Shown piece by piece: positions 1 through 7,309 of a stretch of 18,183 nucleotides of DNA (its first letter is position 1; each line of letters opens with the position of its first letter). Where the stretch lies: the NCBI GenBank assembly GCA_964292695.1, contig CAXYWB010000044.1, forward strand, positions 1 to 18,183. Reading direction: 5' to 3'. Source of the DNA: UPXZ01 sp018055865. GTDB lineage: Bacteria > Bacteroidota > Bacteroidia > Bacteroidales > Paludibacteraceae. A program made the translations under genes and the position numbers. The notes beneath the pieces are model-generated. The model was not told the DNA's origin. It did no database searches and saw only the letters and a list, made by a program, of their open reading frames with translations.

Positions 1-452
1 TCATTCCCTTTTTCATTTTTTTCATTTCGGATTTTATTACTTCTCATTGGAAAAATAAAATCACTTATGTATTTGCAATAATTACAACTTTTATTGCATC
101 TTTTCTTCCACTGATATTCTGGAATTTCGAAACCTTGATTTTCTTCGAATACAACCCTTTCTTCTTACAATCAAGACAAGGTTCGTTACTCGATTTCATA
201 CTTATTTTCCCTCTGAGTGTAATTTTAGCTTTCAGTTGGAAAAAAAATTTTATTAAATTCCATGCCTACACAGCTTATACTATAATAATTCTGGTCACAA
301 TAGTATTTCTTCAACGAATGATTACTTCTAACTTTGTAAACAATCTTTTCAGTTCTGCATACGATATCACTTACTTCAACATGGCACTTCCCTTTCTGAT
401 TTTCAGTATTGTCTACAGTTTTAATGATATCACTGAAAACAATAAACTGTAA
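1..452 (+). CDS. C-terminal part of an unidentified multi-pass membrane protein
   Basis: The reading frame is open from the first base of the window to a TAA stop at 450-452, so the 5' end of the gene lies outside. About 149 residues are visible. They are very hydrophobic and Phe/Ile-rich, with roughly four candidate membrane segments: one near the left edge, one around the stretch reading IFPLSVILAFSW, one around YTIIILVTIVFL, and one near the C-terminus around ALPFLIFSIVYSF. Short polar loops separate them, and the tail NDITENNKL is polar. I see no motif that identifies the family. Polymerase, flippase, exporter and sugar-related membrane enzymes are all possible. A TTG at 135 could be read as a start, but the frame continues upstream with the same membrane character, so an internal start is unlikely. 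The gene converges on folE with a 68-base gap. Confidence 0.6.
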   Translation, partial: IPFFIFFISDFITSHWKNKITYVFAIITTFIASFLPLIFWNFETLIFFEYNPFFLQSRQGSLLDFILIFPLSVILAFSWKKNFIKFHAYTAYTIIILVTIVFLQRMITSNFVNNLFSSAYDITYFNMALPFLIFSIVYSFNDITENNKL

Positions 453-479
453 CCAATTATAAAATTTCAATAAAAGACG

Positions 480-500
480 GGAGTAAGTTATACTTATACC
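480..500 (-). terminator. Weak hairpin between convergent genes, possible folE terminator
   Basis: Nine-base arms (480-488 and 492-500) around a three-base loop pair with one A-A mismatch and one G-T wobble. On the minus strand the hairpin is followed by a short T-rich run (complement of 471-474). It sits just after the folE stop, between two convergent genes. The low G+C content makes it a weak candidate. Confidence 0.3.
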
Positions 501-520
501 AAAAAACTCTTTTTTAACAC

Positions 521-1114
521 CTACCCCTTTATCAAATTCAAAAACTCCTCTCTCGTTTTGGCTTGCTGGAATACGCCGGTAAAATCGGACGTGGTGGTGA
601 TGGAGTGCTGTTTCTGCACACCGCGCATCTGCATACAGAGGTGCTGAGCTTCGATAACTACAATGACCCCCATAGGATCGAGCGTATGCTGAATGCATTC
701 TTTAATTTGGGTGGTAAGGCGTTCCTGCACTTGCAGCCGGCGTGCAAAAACCTCCACAACGCGGGCTATTTTGCTCAATCCGGTGATTTTCTTATTCGGA
801 ATATACGCTACATGGGCTTTGCCGAAAAAGGGAAGCAGATGATGCTCGCACAGCGAGTAAAAATCAATATCTTTGACAATGACCATCTGACGATAATCTT
901 CGGTAAACATGGCCGAACTGAGTATTCTCTCAGCATCCTGTTCGTATCCCTGCATAAAAAACTGCATCGCTTTAGCTACGCGCTGAGGAGTTTTCAGCAA
1001 ACCTTCACGGTCAGAATTTTCGCCCAGAATATCAAGAATTTCTTTGTATTTTTCGGCTAAAACGACAGTTTTTTCTTTATCAAAAGAAATCAGATTGTTT
1101 TCAAATAAATCCAT
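521..1114 (-). CDS. folE: GTP cyclohydrolase I
   Basis: This enzyme converts GTP to 7,8-dihydroneopterin triphosphate and formate, the first step toward tetrahydrofolate and related pterins. It is a cytoplasmic homodecamer in the family. The 197-residue protein shows the family hallmarks in order: GLLKTPQRVAKAM at 38-50, the metal and catalytic motif SLCEHHLLPF at 87-96, the stretch ITGLSKIARVVEVFARRLQ at 110-128, and HLCMQMRGV at 158-166. Cys89, His92 and Cys160 match the zinc ligands Cys110, His113 and Cys181 of the E. coli enzyme, so it should be active. The protein is slightly shorter than E. coli FolE (222 residues) because the N-terminus is short. The ATG lies 9 bases after the stop of the SPOR-domain gene, so the two are probably co-transcribed. 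Confidence 0.96.
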   Translation of the reverse strand: MDLFENNLISFDKEKTVVLAEKYKEILDILGENSDREGLLKTPQRVAKAMQFFMQGYEQDAERILSSAMFTEDYRQMVIVKDIDFYSLCEHHLLPFFGKAHVAYIPNKKITGLSKIARVVEVFARRLQVQERLTTQIKECIQHTLDPMGVIVVIEAQHLCMQMRGVQKQHSITTTSDFTGVFQQAKTREEFLNLIKG

Positions 1115-1123
1115 GGTATCTGT

Positions 1124-1597
1124 TTAACGGATTGAAACTTTGTTTTCCCGAACGGTATAGGTTTCTCTGCTTAATTCCGGAAATGCTTTAATCAGTTCTG
1201 AACGAAAAGCACGGGCATCTTCCAGTGTCCTGAAATCGCCTATTCTTACCTTCCAGAAAGGGGATGCATAAATACGGTACACTCCATATCCGGGAAAAGC
1301 GCTTCTTAATTTACGTTCGATACTGAAAGCTTCATTTTTAGCTGTTTTCTGCGCATTGCTCGAAAAAACCTGAACCCGATAGCCCGAACCCGAATTGGGG
1401 CCGTAAGCCACCTCTTCTTTTCTGTTTATGTGATTGACAATCAGCTTATCCAAACGAGGATCCTGATGAATTAAAACCTTCGAATTATTCTGAATATTAT
1501 CGATAACAGCCGTTCGGTTTGACTTTTCCGGAGTCTGTGCAACGAAAAGTTGAATGCAGAAAAGCATTATTCCTGTAATAGAAAAAAATCTTTTCAT
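1124..1597 (-). CDS. Secreted SPOR-domain protein
   Basis: I chose the start at 1597 (157 residues) because it opens a normal signal peptide: MKR, then a hydrophobic core, with likely cleavage after Ala20. The longer frame starting at 1639 would place 14 charged residues in front of it. A polar linker of about 50 residues follows. A SPOR-type domain then runs from about residue 72 to the C-terminus, with GYRVQVFSS at 72-80 and FWKVRIGDFRTLEDA at 114-128. The latter pattern (VRIGDF, then 'EDA' and a helix) is typical. SPOR domains bind peptidoglycan glycan strands stripped of stem peptides, often at division sites, so the protein probably works in the periplasm. There is a Cys at position 14, but the residues before it do not form a lipobox. 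The exact role is unknown, and the gene's link to folE downstream looks like simple co-transcription. Confidence 0.8.
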   Translation of the reverse strand: MKRFFSITGIMLFCIQLFVAQTPEKSNRTAVIDNIQNNSKVLIHQDPRLDKLIVNHINRKEEVAYGPNSGSGYRVQVFSSNAQKTAKNEAFSIERKLRSAFPGYGVYRIYASPFWKVRIGDFRTLEDARAFRSELIKAFPELSRETYTVRENKVSIR

Positions 1598-1662
1598 CTG
1601 ATTATTTTTAATTTTTTTAATTAAGGACAGATAGAACACGCCATATAAGAATCCCTGTATCT

Positions 1663-1722
1663 CAAAAGTATTTTGGCATGGCTGTTTTATCCTGTTTTGA
1701 GATTTTATTTTTTACAAAAGTA
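1663..1722 (-). promoter_or_regulatory. Two identical candidate -7 elements upstream of the SPOR/folE operon
   Basis: The minus strand carries TACTTTTG twice, at 1670-1663 and at 1722-1715. Each fits the Bacteroidota -7 consensus TAnnTTTG. The nearer one would give a leader of about 60 bases before the start at 1597. Neither has a clear TTTG at the expected distance upstream, so it is open which one is used, if either. Confidence 0.35.
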
Positions 1723-1796
1723 TGAAAATAAAACAATTTTCTGTTGGATTTTGGAAAAAATCAAAAGCTTTAACTATTATTTCAAAACGATAAAAG

Positions 1797-1827
1797 TTGT
1801 ATTTTGCAGTCAAATACAGTATCTTTG
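1797..1827 (+). promoter_or_regulatory. Promoter of the ispD operon
   Basis: TTG at 1797-1799 and TATCTTTG at 1820-1827 are separated by 20 bases and fit the Bacteroidota -33/-7 pattern. Transcription would begin near 1834, only about 11 bases before the ATG at 1845. This rules out the longer frame that begins with TTG at 1797 and so fixes the ispD start. Confidence 0.6.
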
Positions 1828-1844
1828 TTGGAAATAGTTACTGT

Positions 1845-2513
1845 ATGAAATCCCGGAAAACTGTTATAATAGTTGCAGGCGGCAAAGGAGAGAGAATGAA
1901 CGCGCAAATTCCGAAGCAATTTCTGGAACTGGCCGGAAAACCGGTACTGATGCATACCATCCAACGGTTTCACTCCTATTCCGATGAAATGCTGCTGATA
2001 CTGGTACTACCTGCATCGCAAATTGAATTCTGGAAAGAACTGTGTGTGAAATATAACTTTAGTATACCCCACCGGATAGTAGAAAGTGGAAGTGTCCGGT
2101 TTTTCTCAGTAAAAAACGCTTTAAATACGATTCAAAATGCCGGATTGGTGGCCGTACACGATGGAGTAAGACCACTTGTTGATGTAGATACGATAGAAAG
2201 ATGTTTTGCCGAAGCTGAGAAATCGGGAGCTGCAATTCCGGTGACTGACCCGGTGGACAGCATCAGAAAAGTGACCGAAAATGAAAACAGGGCAGTCGAC
2301 AGAAAGGAATTCAAGTTAGTGCAAACGCCTCAGGTATTCAGAGCCGATATCCTGCTAAGAAGCTACGATCAGCCTTATAATGAACTGTTTACCGACGATG
2401 CTTCAGTGGCTGAAGCTACCGGATTCACCATAAAAACGGTAGAAGGCAACAGAGAAAATATTAAAATAACGACTCCTTTTGATCTAAAATTGGCAGAATT
2501 ACTGCTATCTTAA
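1845..2513 (+). CDS. ispD: 2-C-methyl-D-erythritol 4-phosphate cytidylyltransferase
   Basis: IspD joins CTP and methylerythritol 4-phosphate to give CDP-methylerythritol, the third step of the non-mevalonate isoprenoid pathway in the cytoplasm. The 222-residue protein has the usual length. The nucleotide-binding loop AGGKGERM is at 11-18 and PKQF at 23-26 follows. The substrate motif HDGVRPLV is at 105-112, TDDASVAEATG is at 183-193, and the C-terminal EGNRENIKIT lies at 200-209. These are the IspD hallmarks and distinguish it from ribitol-5-phosphate cytidylyltransferases fairly well, though that relative (TarI) is the main alternative. The ATG at 1845 is preferred because the promoter overlaps any earlier start. 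The next gene begins 6 bases after the stop, so ispD leads an operon with the acyltransferase and recG. Confidence 0.93.
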   Translation: MKSRKTVIIVAGGKGERMNAQIPKQFLELAGKPVLMHTIQRFHSYSDEMLLILVLPASQIEFWKELCVKYNFSIPHRIVESGSVRFFSVKNALNTIQNAGLVAVHDGVRPLVDVDTIERCFAEAEKSGAAIPVTDPVDSIRKVTENENRAVDRKEFKLVQTPQVFRADILLRSYDQPYNELFTDDASVAEATGFTIKTVEGNRENIKITTPFDLKLAELLLS

Positions 2514-2519
2514 TGGAAT

Positions 2520-3575
2520 ATGACAGATACTAATACCCGGATTGATTGGCTGGACAGCTTGCGGGCAATTGCCATTATTGCGGTCATTGTGATTCATGTT
2601 TCGTCGCCGGTGGTTAACGTGGCTTATGGCAGCAATATGTTTCACTGGTGGGTTGGCAATGCACTTGATAGTGCTGCCCGGTTTGCAGTGCCGCTTTTTC
2701 TGATGATAAGCGGTGCCATGTTGCTTTCAAAAGAATACAACCTTGGGGAGTTTTACAGAAAACGGTTTGTTCGTGTGTTGCTTCCATTCCCGTTCTGGAT
2801 GGTCGTTTACTGGATTTTCCGGTGGTTTACTACGCCTGGCAAGCAACCACATGGATTTCAAAATATTATGAACTGGGCTTCGGATCTTTTTCTCAAAGAG
2901 GGTATTTCCAAACACTTCTGGTTCGTTTATCTGATTGTTTTCCTGTACCTGATTACGCCTGCTATCGGTTCCTTTATCCGAAAGCTGAAGCCCGAAATGC
3001 TTGTTTTTCTGCTGGCTGCCTGGGTTCTCATTTCCAGCATTAGCAAAGACTTTGCAGTGGATATGTACGGATGGTCCGGAAATCCGTTGCCTAAACTGTT
3101 TATCTACTTCCTTTACTGCGGCTACATGGTGTTGGGGTATTACCTTTACAATATATTTTACGTTTCGAAAAATATCAGGTTGGCTGCATTGATTTTATAT
3201 CTGGTTACTGTTTGTATTGCCGCTTTCATGGCTTACTACTCCAGCAAGCTCAAAGGCAAACTTGATTTATCCATTTATAACTATTTCAGCCTGAACACCA
3301 TGATTCAGGCTACTGCTGTTTTCATTTCGCTGAAAAATTCATCTGTTTTGAATAAAACGCTGAATAAATTACAGCACACTATTAGTGATTACAGCTACGG
3401 CATTTATCTGGTTCATATTTTAATTATCGGAATATTCTATAAAAACGGGATATTCTGGACCATGACCAATCCGCTTATCTCAGTGCCTTTGGTTGTAATC
3501 ATGACTTTACTGGCTTCATTCACAGTTATATTCATTTTAAGAAAAATTCCTTTCGGAAAATACATTTCCGGCTAA
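2520..3575 (+). CDS. Membrane acyltransferase of the acyltransferase 3 family, WecH-like
   Basis: The 351-residue protein is an integral membrane protein with about ten predicted segments. The N-terminal motif WLDSLRAIAIIAVIVIHVSS (10-29) contains the Arg15 and His26 typical of acyltransferase 3 enzymes. The stretch ARFAVPLFLMISGAMLL at 53-69 follows, which resembles the WecH/YiaH branch that O-acetylates surface polysaccharides. Proteins of this family move acyl groups from acyl-CoA across or at the inner membrane onto sugars of O-antigen, capsule, exopolysaccharide or peptidoglycan. The substrate cannot be read from the sequence, and no glycosyltransferase or polysaccharide genes lie nearby. 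The gene is embedded between ispD (6-base gap) and recG (9-base gap), so it is almost certainly expressed with them. The functional link is not obvious. Confidence 0.85.
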   Translation: MTDTNTRIDWLDSLRAIAIIAVIVIHVSSPVVNVAYGSNMFHWWVGNALDSAARFAVPLFLMISGAMLLSKEYNLGEFYRKRFVRVLLPFPFWMVVYWIFRWFTTPGKQPHGFQNIMNWASDLFLKEGISKHFWFVYLIVFLYLITPAIGSFIRKLKPEMLVFLLAAWVLISSISKDFAVDMYGWSGNPLPKLFIYFLYCGYMVLGYYLYNIFYVSKNIRLAALILYLVTVCIAAFMAYYSSKLKGKLDLSIYNYFSLNTMIQATAVFISLKNSSVLNKTLNKLQHTISDYSYGIYLVHILIIGIFYKNGIFWTMTNPLISVPLVVIMTLLASFTVIFILRKIPFGKYISG

Positions 3576-3584
3576 CATCGTACG

Positions 3585-5681
3585 ATGGATTTCTCAACTC
3601 AGGATATCAAATTTTTGCCCGGCGTAGGACCTAAAAAAGCCGAACTCTTCAACAAGGAGCTTTCCATTTTCACGGTTGAGGATCTGCTAAGGCATTATCC
3701 TTATAAATACGTGGACCGCAGTCGTTTTTACAAAATCCGTGAACTGAAGGCAGACATGGCATTTGTACAGATCAGGGGTCAGTTTTTAAGATTCGAAAAG
3801 ATCGGAGAAGGAAAAAAGCAACGGCTTTCGGCCATGTTTTCCGACGGCGAAAATACGATTGAGCTGGTATGGTTTAGAGGTGTGCGCTTTGTAATAGATA
3901 AATACAAACCCGGCATCGATTATGTGGCTTTCGGGAAACCCGCCTTATTCAACGGCAAATTCAATCTGCTGCATCCGGACATCGAAACGGTTTCGCAGCT
4001 GCCGCCACCTGAGGAAATGGGTTTTCAGCCCTACTACAACACTTCCGAGAAAATGAAAAATCATTTTCTAAACTCCAAAGCCATCCAAAAAATCATATAT
4101 CCGCTGATAAAAAAACTGGAAGCAGGTATTCCGGAAACACTTCCCTCTTATGTGTTGCAGAAATTCAAACTGATGAATCTGACCGAGTCGCTCATCAATA
4201 TCCATTTTCCAAAAGATGAAGCGGTTTTGAGCCGCGCCAGGCAGCGCTTGAAATTCGAAGAACTTTTTTACATTCAGCTGGACATATTACGCCAACGAAA
4301 ATGGAGAGAACAGCGCTTTTCGGGATTTGTGTTCAAGCGGGTAGGCAGTTATTTCAACGATTTCTATACCAATCACTTACCTTTTGCACTAACCAATGCT
4401 CAAAAGAAAGTGATTCGCGAAATACGTACCGATATGTCATCAGGAAAACAAATGAACCGATTGCTGCAGGGCGATGTAGGCAGCGGCAAAACAGTGGTGG
4501 CGCTTTTGACCATGCTCATTGCACTCGACAACGGATATCAGGCATGCCTGATGGCTCCCACCGAAATACTTGCCAATCAGCATCTTGCAACTATTAGCGA
4601 ACTTTTGGACGGCATGAATGTACAGATATCTCTCCTGACCGGATCCACTAAGAAAAAAGACAGGGAAACAATTCACCAGAAACTGCAAAACGGTGAAATG
4701 CAAATCATTATCGGCACTCATGCGTTGATTGAAAACACAGTGCAGTTCAAAAATCTGGGTTTCGTAATCATCGACGAGCAGCACCGGTTTGGAGTTGCTC
4801 AGCGCTCCCGGCTGTGGACCAAAAACGAACATCCGCCACACATCATGGTGATGACTGCCACTCCCATTCCACGTACGCTGGCCATGACGGTATATGGCGA
4901 TCTGAGCGTTTCGGTTATCGACGAACTGCCTCCCGGACGCAAATCCATTCAGACTTTCCATTATTACGAATCGAAACGCAATTCGCTGATTGGATTTTTA
5001 GGCAAGCAAATAAATGCCGGAAGGCAGGTTTACGTGGTGTATCCGCTCATTGAAGAATCTGAAAAACTGGACTTTCGCTATCTGGAAGAAGGATACGAAT
5101 TCTGGAAAGAGATATTCCCTAATTTCAAAATAAGCATGGTTCACGGCAAAATGAAACCGGCCGAAAAAGATGCTCACATGCAGAAATTTGTATCGGGTGA
5201 AACGCAAATTATGGTAGCTACCACTGTAATTGAGGTGGGAGTGAATGTGCCGAATGCTTCGGTGATGATAATAGAGAGTGCCGAACGATTCGGACTCTCG
5301 CAGCTCCACCAACTTCGCGGGCGCGTGGGGCGCGGAGCCGAACAATCTTACTGCATCCTGCTTACAGGTGTCAGACTTTCGTCAGATACCCGCAAGCGCA
5401 TGGAAATAATGACCCGTACCAACGACGGTTTTGAGATATCGGAAGCCGATTTGCAACTGCGCGGACCCGGCGACATGGAAGGCACACAGCAAAGCGGAAT
5501 TCCGTTTGAATTGAAGATAGCCGATTTGGCAAAAGACGGACAAATGCTGGGAATTGCAAGAAATATGGCATGGGATATCCTGGAAGAAGATCCCACGTTG
5601 AGTTTCGAGAAAAACCGGATGATGGGATTTCAATTGAAAAAAATGAAAACTAACCCGGTGAACTGGAGTGCAATAAGTTGA
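3585..5681 (+). CDS. recG: ATP-dependent DNA helicase RecG
   Basis: RecG remodels stalled replication forks and branched DNA, driving fork regression and Holliday junction migration. The 698-residue length matches the family (693 in E. coli). The N-terminal wedge and OB-fold region begins with a helix-hairpin-helix-like FLPGVGPKKAELF at 10-22. The superfamily 2 motor follows: Walker A GDVGSGKT at 296-303; the DEQH box at 397-400, continuing HRFGVAQR; TATPIPRTLA as motif III; ATTVIEVGVNVPNA; and motif VI QLRGRVGRG at 576-584. The C-terminal region contains the conserved 'LQLRGPGDMEGTQQSG' helical-hairpin motif that distinguishes RecG from other SF2 helicases. All catalytic motifs are intact. 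It is the last gene of the ispD operon. After the stop at 5681 comes only A+T-rich DNA without a strong terminator. Confidence 0.97.
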   Translation: MDFSTQDIKFLPGVGPKKAELFNKELSIFTVEDLLRHYPYKYVDRSRFYKIRELKADMAFVQIRGQFLRFEKIGEGKKQRLSAMFSDGENTIELVWFRGVRFVIDKYKPGIDYVAFGKPALFNGKFNLLHPDIETVSQLPPPEEMGFQPYYNTSEKMKNHFLNSKAIQKIIYPLIKKLEAGIPETLPSYVLQKFKLMNLTESLINIHFPKDEAVLSRARQRLKFEELFYIQLDILRQRKWREQRFSGFVFKRVGSYFNDFYTNHLPFALTNAQKKVIREIRTDMSSGKQMNRLLQGDVGSGKTVVALLTMLIALDNGYQACLMAPTEILANQHLATISELLDGMNVQISLLTGSTKKKDRETIHQKLQNGEMQIIIGTHALIENTVQFKNLGFVIIDEQHRFGVAQRSRLWTKNEHPPHIMVMTATPIPRTLAMTVYGDLSVSVIDELPPGRKSIQTFHYYESKRNSLIGFLGKQINAGRQVYVVYPLIEESEKLDFRYLEEGYEFWKEIFPNFKISMVHGKMKPAEKDAHMQKFVSGETQIMVATTVIEVGVNVPNASVMIIESAERFGLSQLHQLRGRVGRGAEQSYCILLTGVRLSSDTRKRMEIMTRTNDGFEISEADLQLRGPGDMEGTQQSGIPFELKIADLAKDGQMLGIARNMAWDILEEDPTLSFEKNRMMGFQLKKMKTNPVNWSAIS

Positions 5682-5720
5682 AAAAATAAGTTAAAAAAAT
5701 AAGTTTTTTTTGTACATCAA

Positions 5721-5751
5721 TTTGTTATTCGAATTGTTTTGGCTACTTTTG
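5721..5751 (+). promoter_or_regulatory. Promoter of ndk
   Basis: TTTG at 5721-5724 and TACTTTTG at 5744-5751 are spaced by 19 bases, an exact match to the Bacteroidota -33/-7 consensus. Transcription would start near 5758-5760 and leave a leader of about 36 bases before the ATG at 5795. Confidence 0.75.
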
Positions 5752-5794
5752 ACAAAATTAATATTTGAAGTAAAAATTCAACATTATTTTTTCT

Positions 5795-6256
5795 ATGGAA
5801 CAAACTCTTGTGATTCTTAAGCCATCGGCACTTCAACGTGCTCTGGCAGGCGAAGTTATCAAACGCTTCGAACAAAAAGGGCTGAAACTCGCCGGAATAA
5901 AGATGATACAACTGACTGACCAAATATTGAATGAGCATTATGCTCATCTGGCTGACCGTCCTTTCTTCCAACGCATTAAAGATTCGATGATGATTACTCC
6001 CGTGATTGTGACCTGCTGGGAAGGAAAGGATTCTGTACGTGTTGTACGCACCATGACTGGTTCTACTAATAGTCGTGATGCAGTACCCGGAACAATAAGA
6101 GGTGATTTTAGTGTGAGTATGCAGGAAAATATTGTCCACACATCTGATTCGGTAGAAAATGCGAAAGAGGAACTGGCAAGATTTTTCACGGAAGATGAAA
6201 TTTTTGAATATCAGAATACACTGACACCGTTTTTATACGCTAACGACGAAAAATAA
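5795..6256 (+). CDS. ndk: Nucleoside diphosphate kinase
   Basis: Ndk transfers the terminal phosphate of ATP to other nucleoside diphosphates through a phosphohistidine and so balances the NTP and dNTP pools. The 153-residue protein has the normal size. It keeps every active-site residue of the family, shifted by two from the Myxococcus enzyme: Lys9, Tyr49, Phe57, Arg85, Thr91, Arg102, Asn112 and the phosphorylated His115 in NIVHTSDS. The usual HGSDS is HTSDS here, a mild variation next to the catalytic histidine. The gene has its own promoter. It is followed after 5 bases by the M23 peptidase gene, and the two share a transcript ending at the terminator near 7250. Confidence 0.96.
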   Translation: MEQTLVILKPSALQRALAGEVIKRFEQKGLKLAGIKMIQLTDQILNEHYAHLADRPFFQRIKDSMMITPVIVTCWEGKDSVRVVRTMTGSTNSRDAVPGTIRGDFSVSMQENIVHTSDSVENAKEELARFFTEDEIFEYQNTLTPFLYANDEK

Positions 6257-6261
6257 AACTA

Positions 6262-7176
6262 ATGAGGTTTAAACACTTAATTCTTACAACAATAGTAAGC
6301 ATAATTGCTCTAAACAACGTAACAGCACAAGTAGTAAAAGTACAGGCAGCACCCGGAAACATGAAAAAGGCTGCTCAAAAAGCTTTTCCTGCTCTTAACA
6401 TCCCCACCGCCGACACGACCAACATTTACAACGAAATGTTGAATGACGAAACGGACGACTTGATGGAAAACCACCCTGCGGGTGACTTGTATAACGACAT
6501 TTGGTCAAGCGATAAATTAAATCCTTACAAAGTAACGGTCAACAACTTACCCGATTCCATCTTAATAGATTGCAATGACTTTGTAATGCCTGTAAACACA
6601 GGCAGAGTATCCTCCAAATTCGGACCGAGACGCTATCGTTATCATTACGGAATTGACATTGCACTACCCTCCGGCAACAGTGTTGTATCAGCATTTGCCG
6701 GCAAAGTAAGACTTATTGATTACGAACCCGGGGGTTACGGAAATTATGTTGTGGTAAGACACGACAACGGGCTTGAAACAGTATATGCACATCTAAGTGC
6801 AGTAACCTGCAAGGTAAACGATCGCGTAGAAGGAGGCCATAAATTAGGGTTGAGCGGTAATACAGGGCGCTCCACCGGTCCGCACCTTCATTTCGAAACC
6901 CGTTACATCGGTAATGCATTCAATCCCTCTACACTCATCAACTTTGACAGCAAGCAGGTGTATGCTCAAAATTATACGCTAACCAAACGTAAAAACTTTG
7001 GCTATCAACAGCACAAAGCTAAAACTGTTCAGCTGGCTAAGTACTACAAAGTTCGTAAGGGCGACAACCTGAGTGTAATAGCAGCTCGAAACGGTACAAC
7101 CGTAAATAAACTGAAAAAACTGAATGGATTCAAATCTTCAAAAGTAAAATACGGGCAAAGAATTAAAATCAGATAA
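6262..7176 (+). CDS. Secreted M23 metallopeptidase with C-terminal LysM domain
   Basis: This is a predicted peptidoglycan hydrolase of the lysostaphin/LytM type, cutting peptide cross-bridges in the periplasm. The 304-residue precursor begins with a signal peptide that is likely cleaved after Ala22 (NVTAQ). Residues 23-105 form a polar region without a recognised domain. The M23 fold covers about 108-228. HYGID supplies zinc ligands His128 and Asp132, the active-site His177 lies in YAHLS, and HLHFE supplies His208 and His210. All catalytic positions are present, so it is probably an active enzyme rather than an EnvC/NlpD-like activator. A LysM domain (YYKVRKGDNLSVIA onward, 261-304) ends the protein and should bind the glycan strands. 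The gene follows ndk by 5 bases and probably depends on the ndk promoter. I see no functional link to ndk. Confidence 0.9.
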   Translation: MRFKHLILTTIVSIIALNNVTAQVVKVQAAPGNMKKAAQKAFPALNIPTADTTNIYNEMLNDETDDLMENHPAGDLYNDIWSSDKLNPYKVTVNNLPDSILIDCNDFVMPVNTGRVSSKFGPRRYRYHYGIDIALPSGNSVVSAFAGKVRLIDYEPGGYGNYVVVRHDNGLETVYAHLSAVTCKVNDRVEGGHKLGLSGNTGRSTGPHLHFETRYIGNAFNPSTLINFDSKQVYAQNYTLTKRKNFGYQQHKAKTVQLAKYYKVRKGDNLSVIAARNGTTVNKLKKLNGFKSSKVKYGQRIKIR

Positions 7177-7230
7177 TGAATCATCCTGATGCGCTTTCTG
7201 AAAAGCGAGTATGGATTCCCAAACATAAAA

Positions 7231-7272
7231 AATCAAAAAAACCATTCGGAATACCGGATGGTTTTTTTGATT
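7231..7272. terminator. Strong two-way terminator between the M23 gene and ahcY
   Basis: Nineteen-base arms (7231-7249 and 7254-7272) enclose an AATA loop and pair fully except for one T-G wobble. The core is ACCATTCGG against CCGGATGGT, and runs of seven A and seven T flank it. Either strand therefore gives a hairpin followed by a U tract. The position between convergent stops (7176 and 7310) fits termination from both sides. Confidence 0.92.
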
Positions 7273-7309
7273 CAATATTTTCAGGCAGCCAATTTGCCCT
7301 CAAAATTAT

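Noticed and set aside
225..698. Open minus-strand frame of 157 codons overlapping the first gene and the end of folE
   Set aside because: Its sequence is the folE region in another frame plus antisense of the membrane protein, without any recognisable fold. folE is clearly the real gene.
563..1060. Open plus-strand frame of 165 codons opposite folE
   Set aside because: It lies wholly antisense to folE, has no promoter, and contains no known motif.
5681..5711. Repeated AAAAAATAAGTT after recG, with an A7-TAAG-T7 hairpin, considered as terminator or repeat element
   Set aside because: The stem is pure A-T and too weak for a terminator, and two copies of a low-complexity 12-base string are likely by chance here.
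6713..6919. Minus-strand frame inside the M23 gene
   Set aside because: It is antisense to the catalytic domain, which is strongly conserved in the plus frame.
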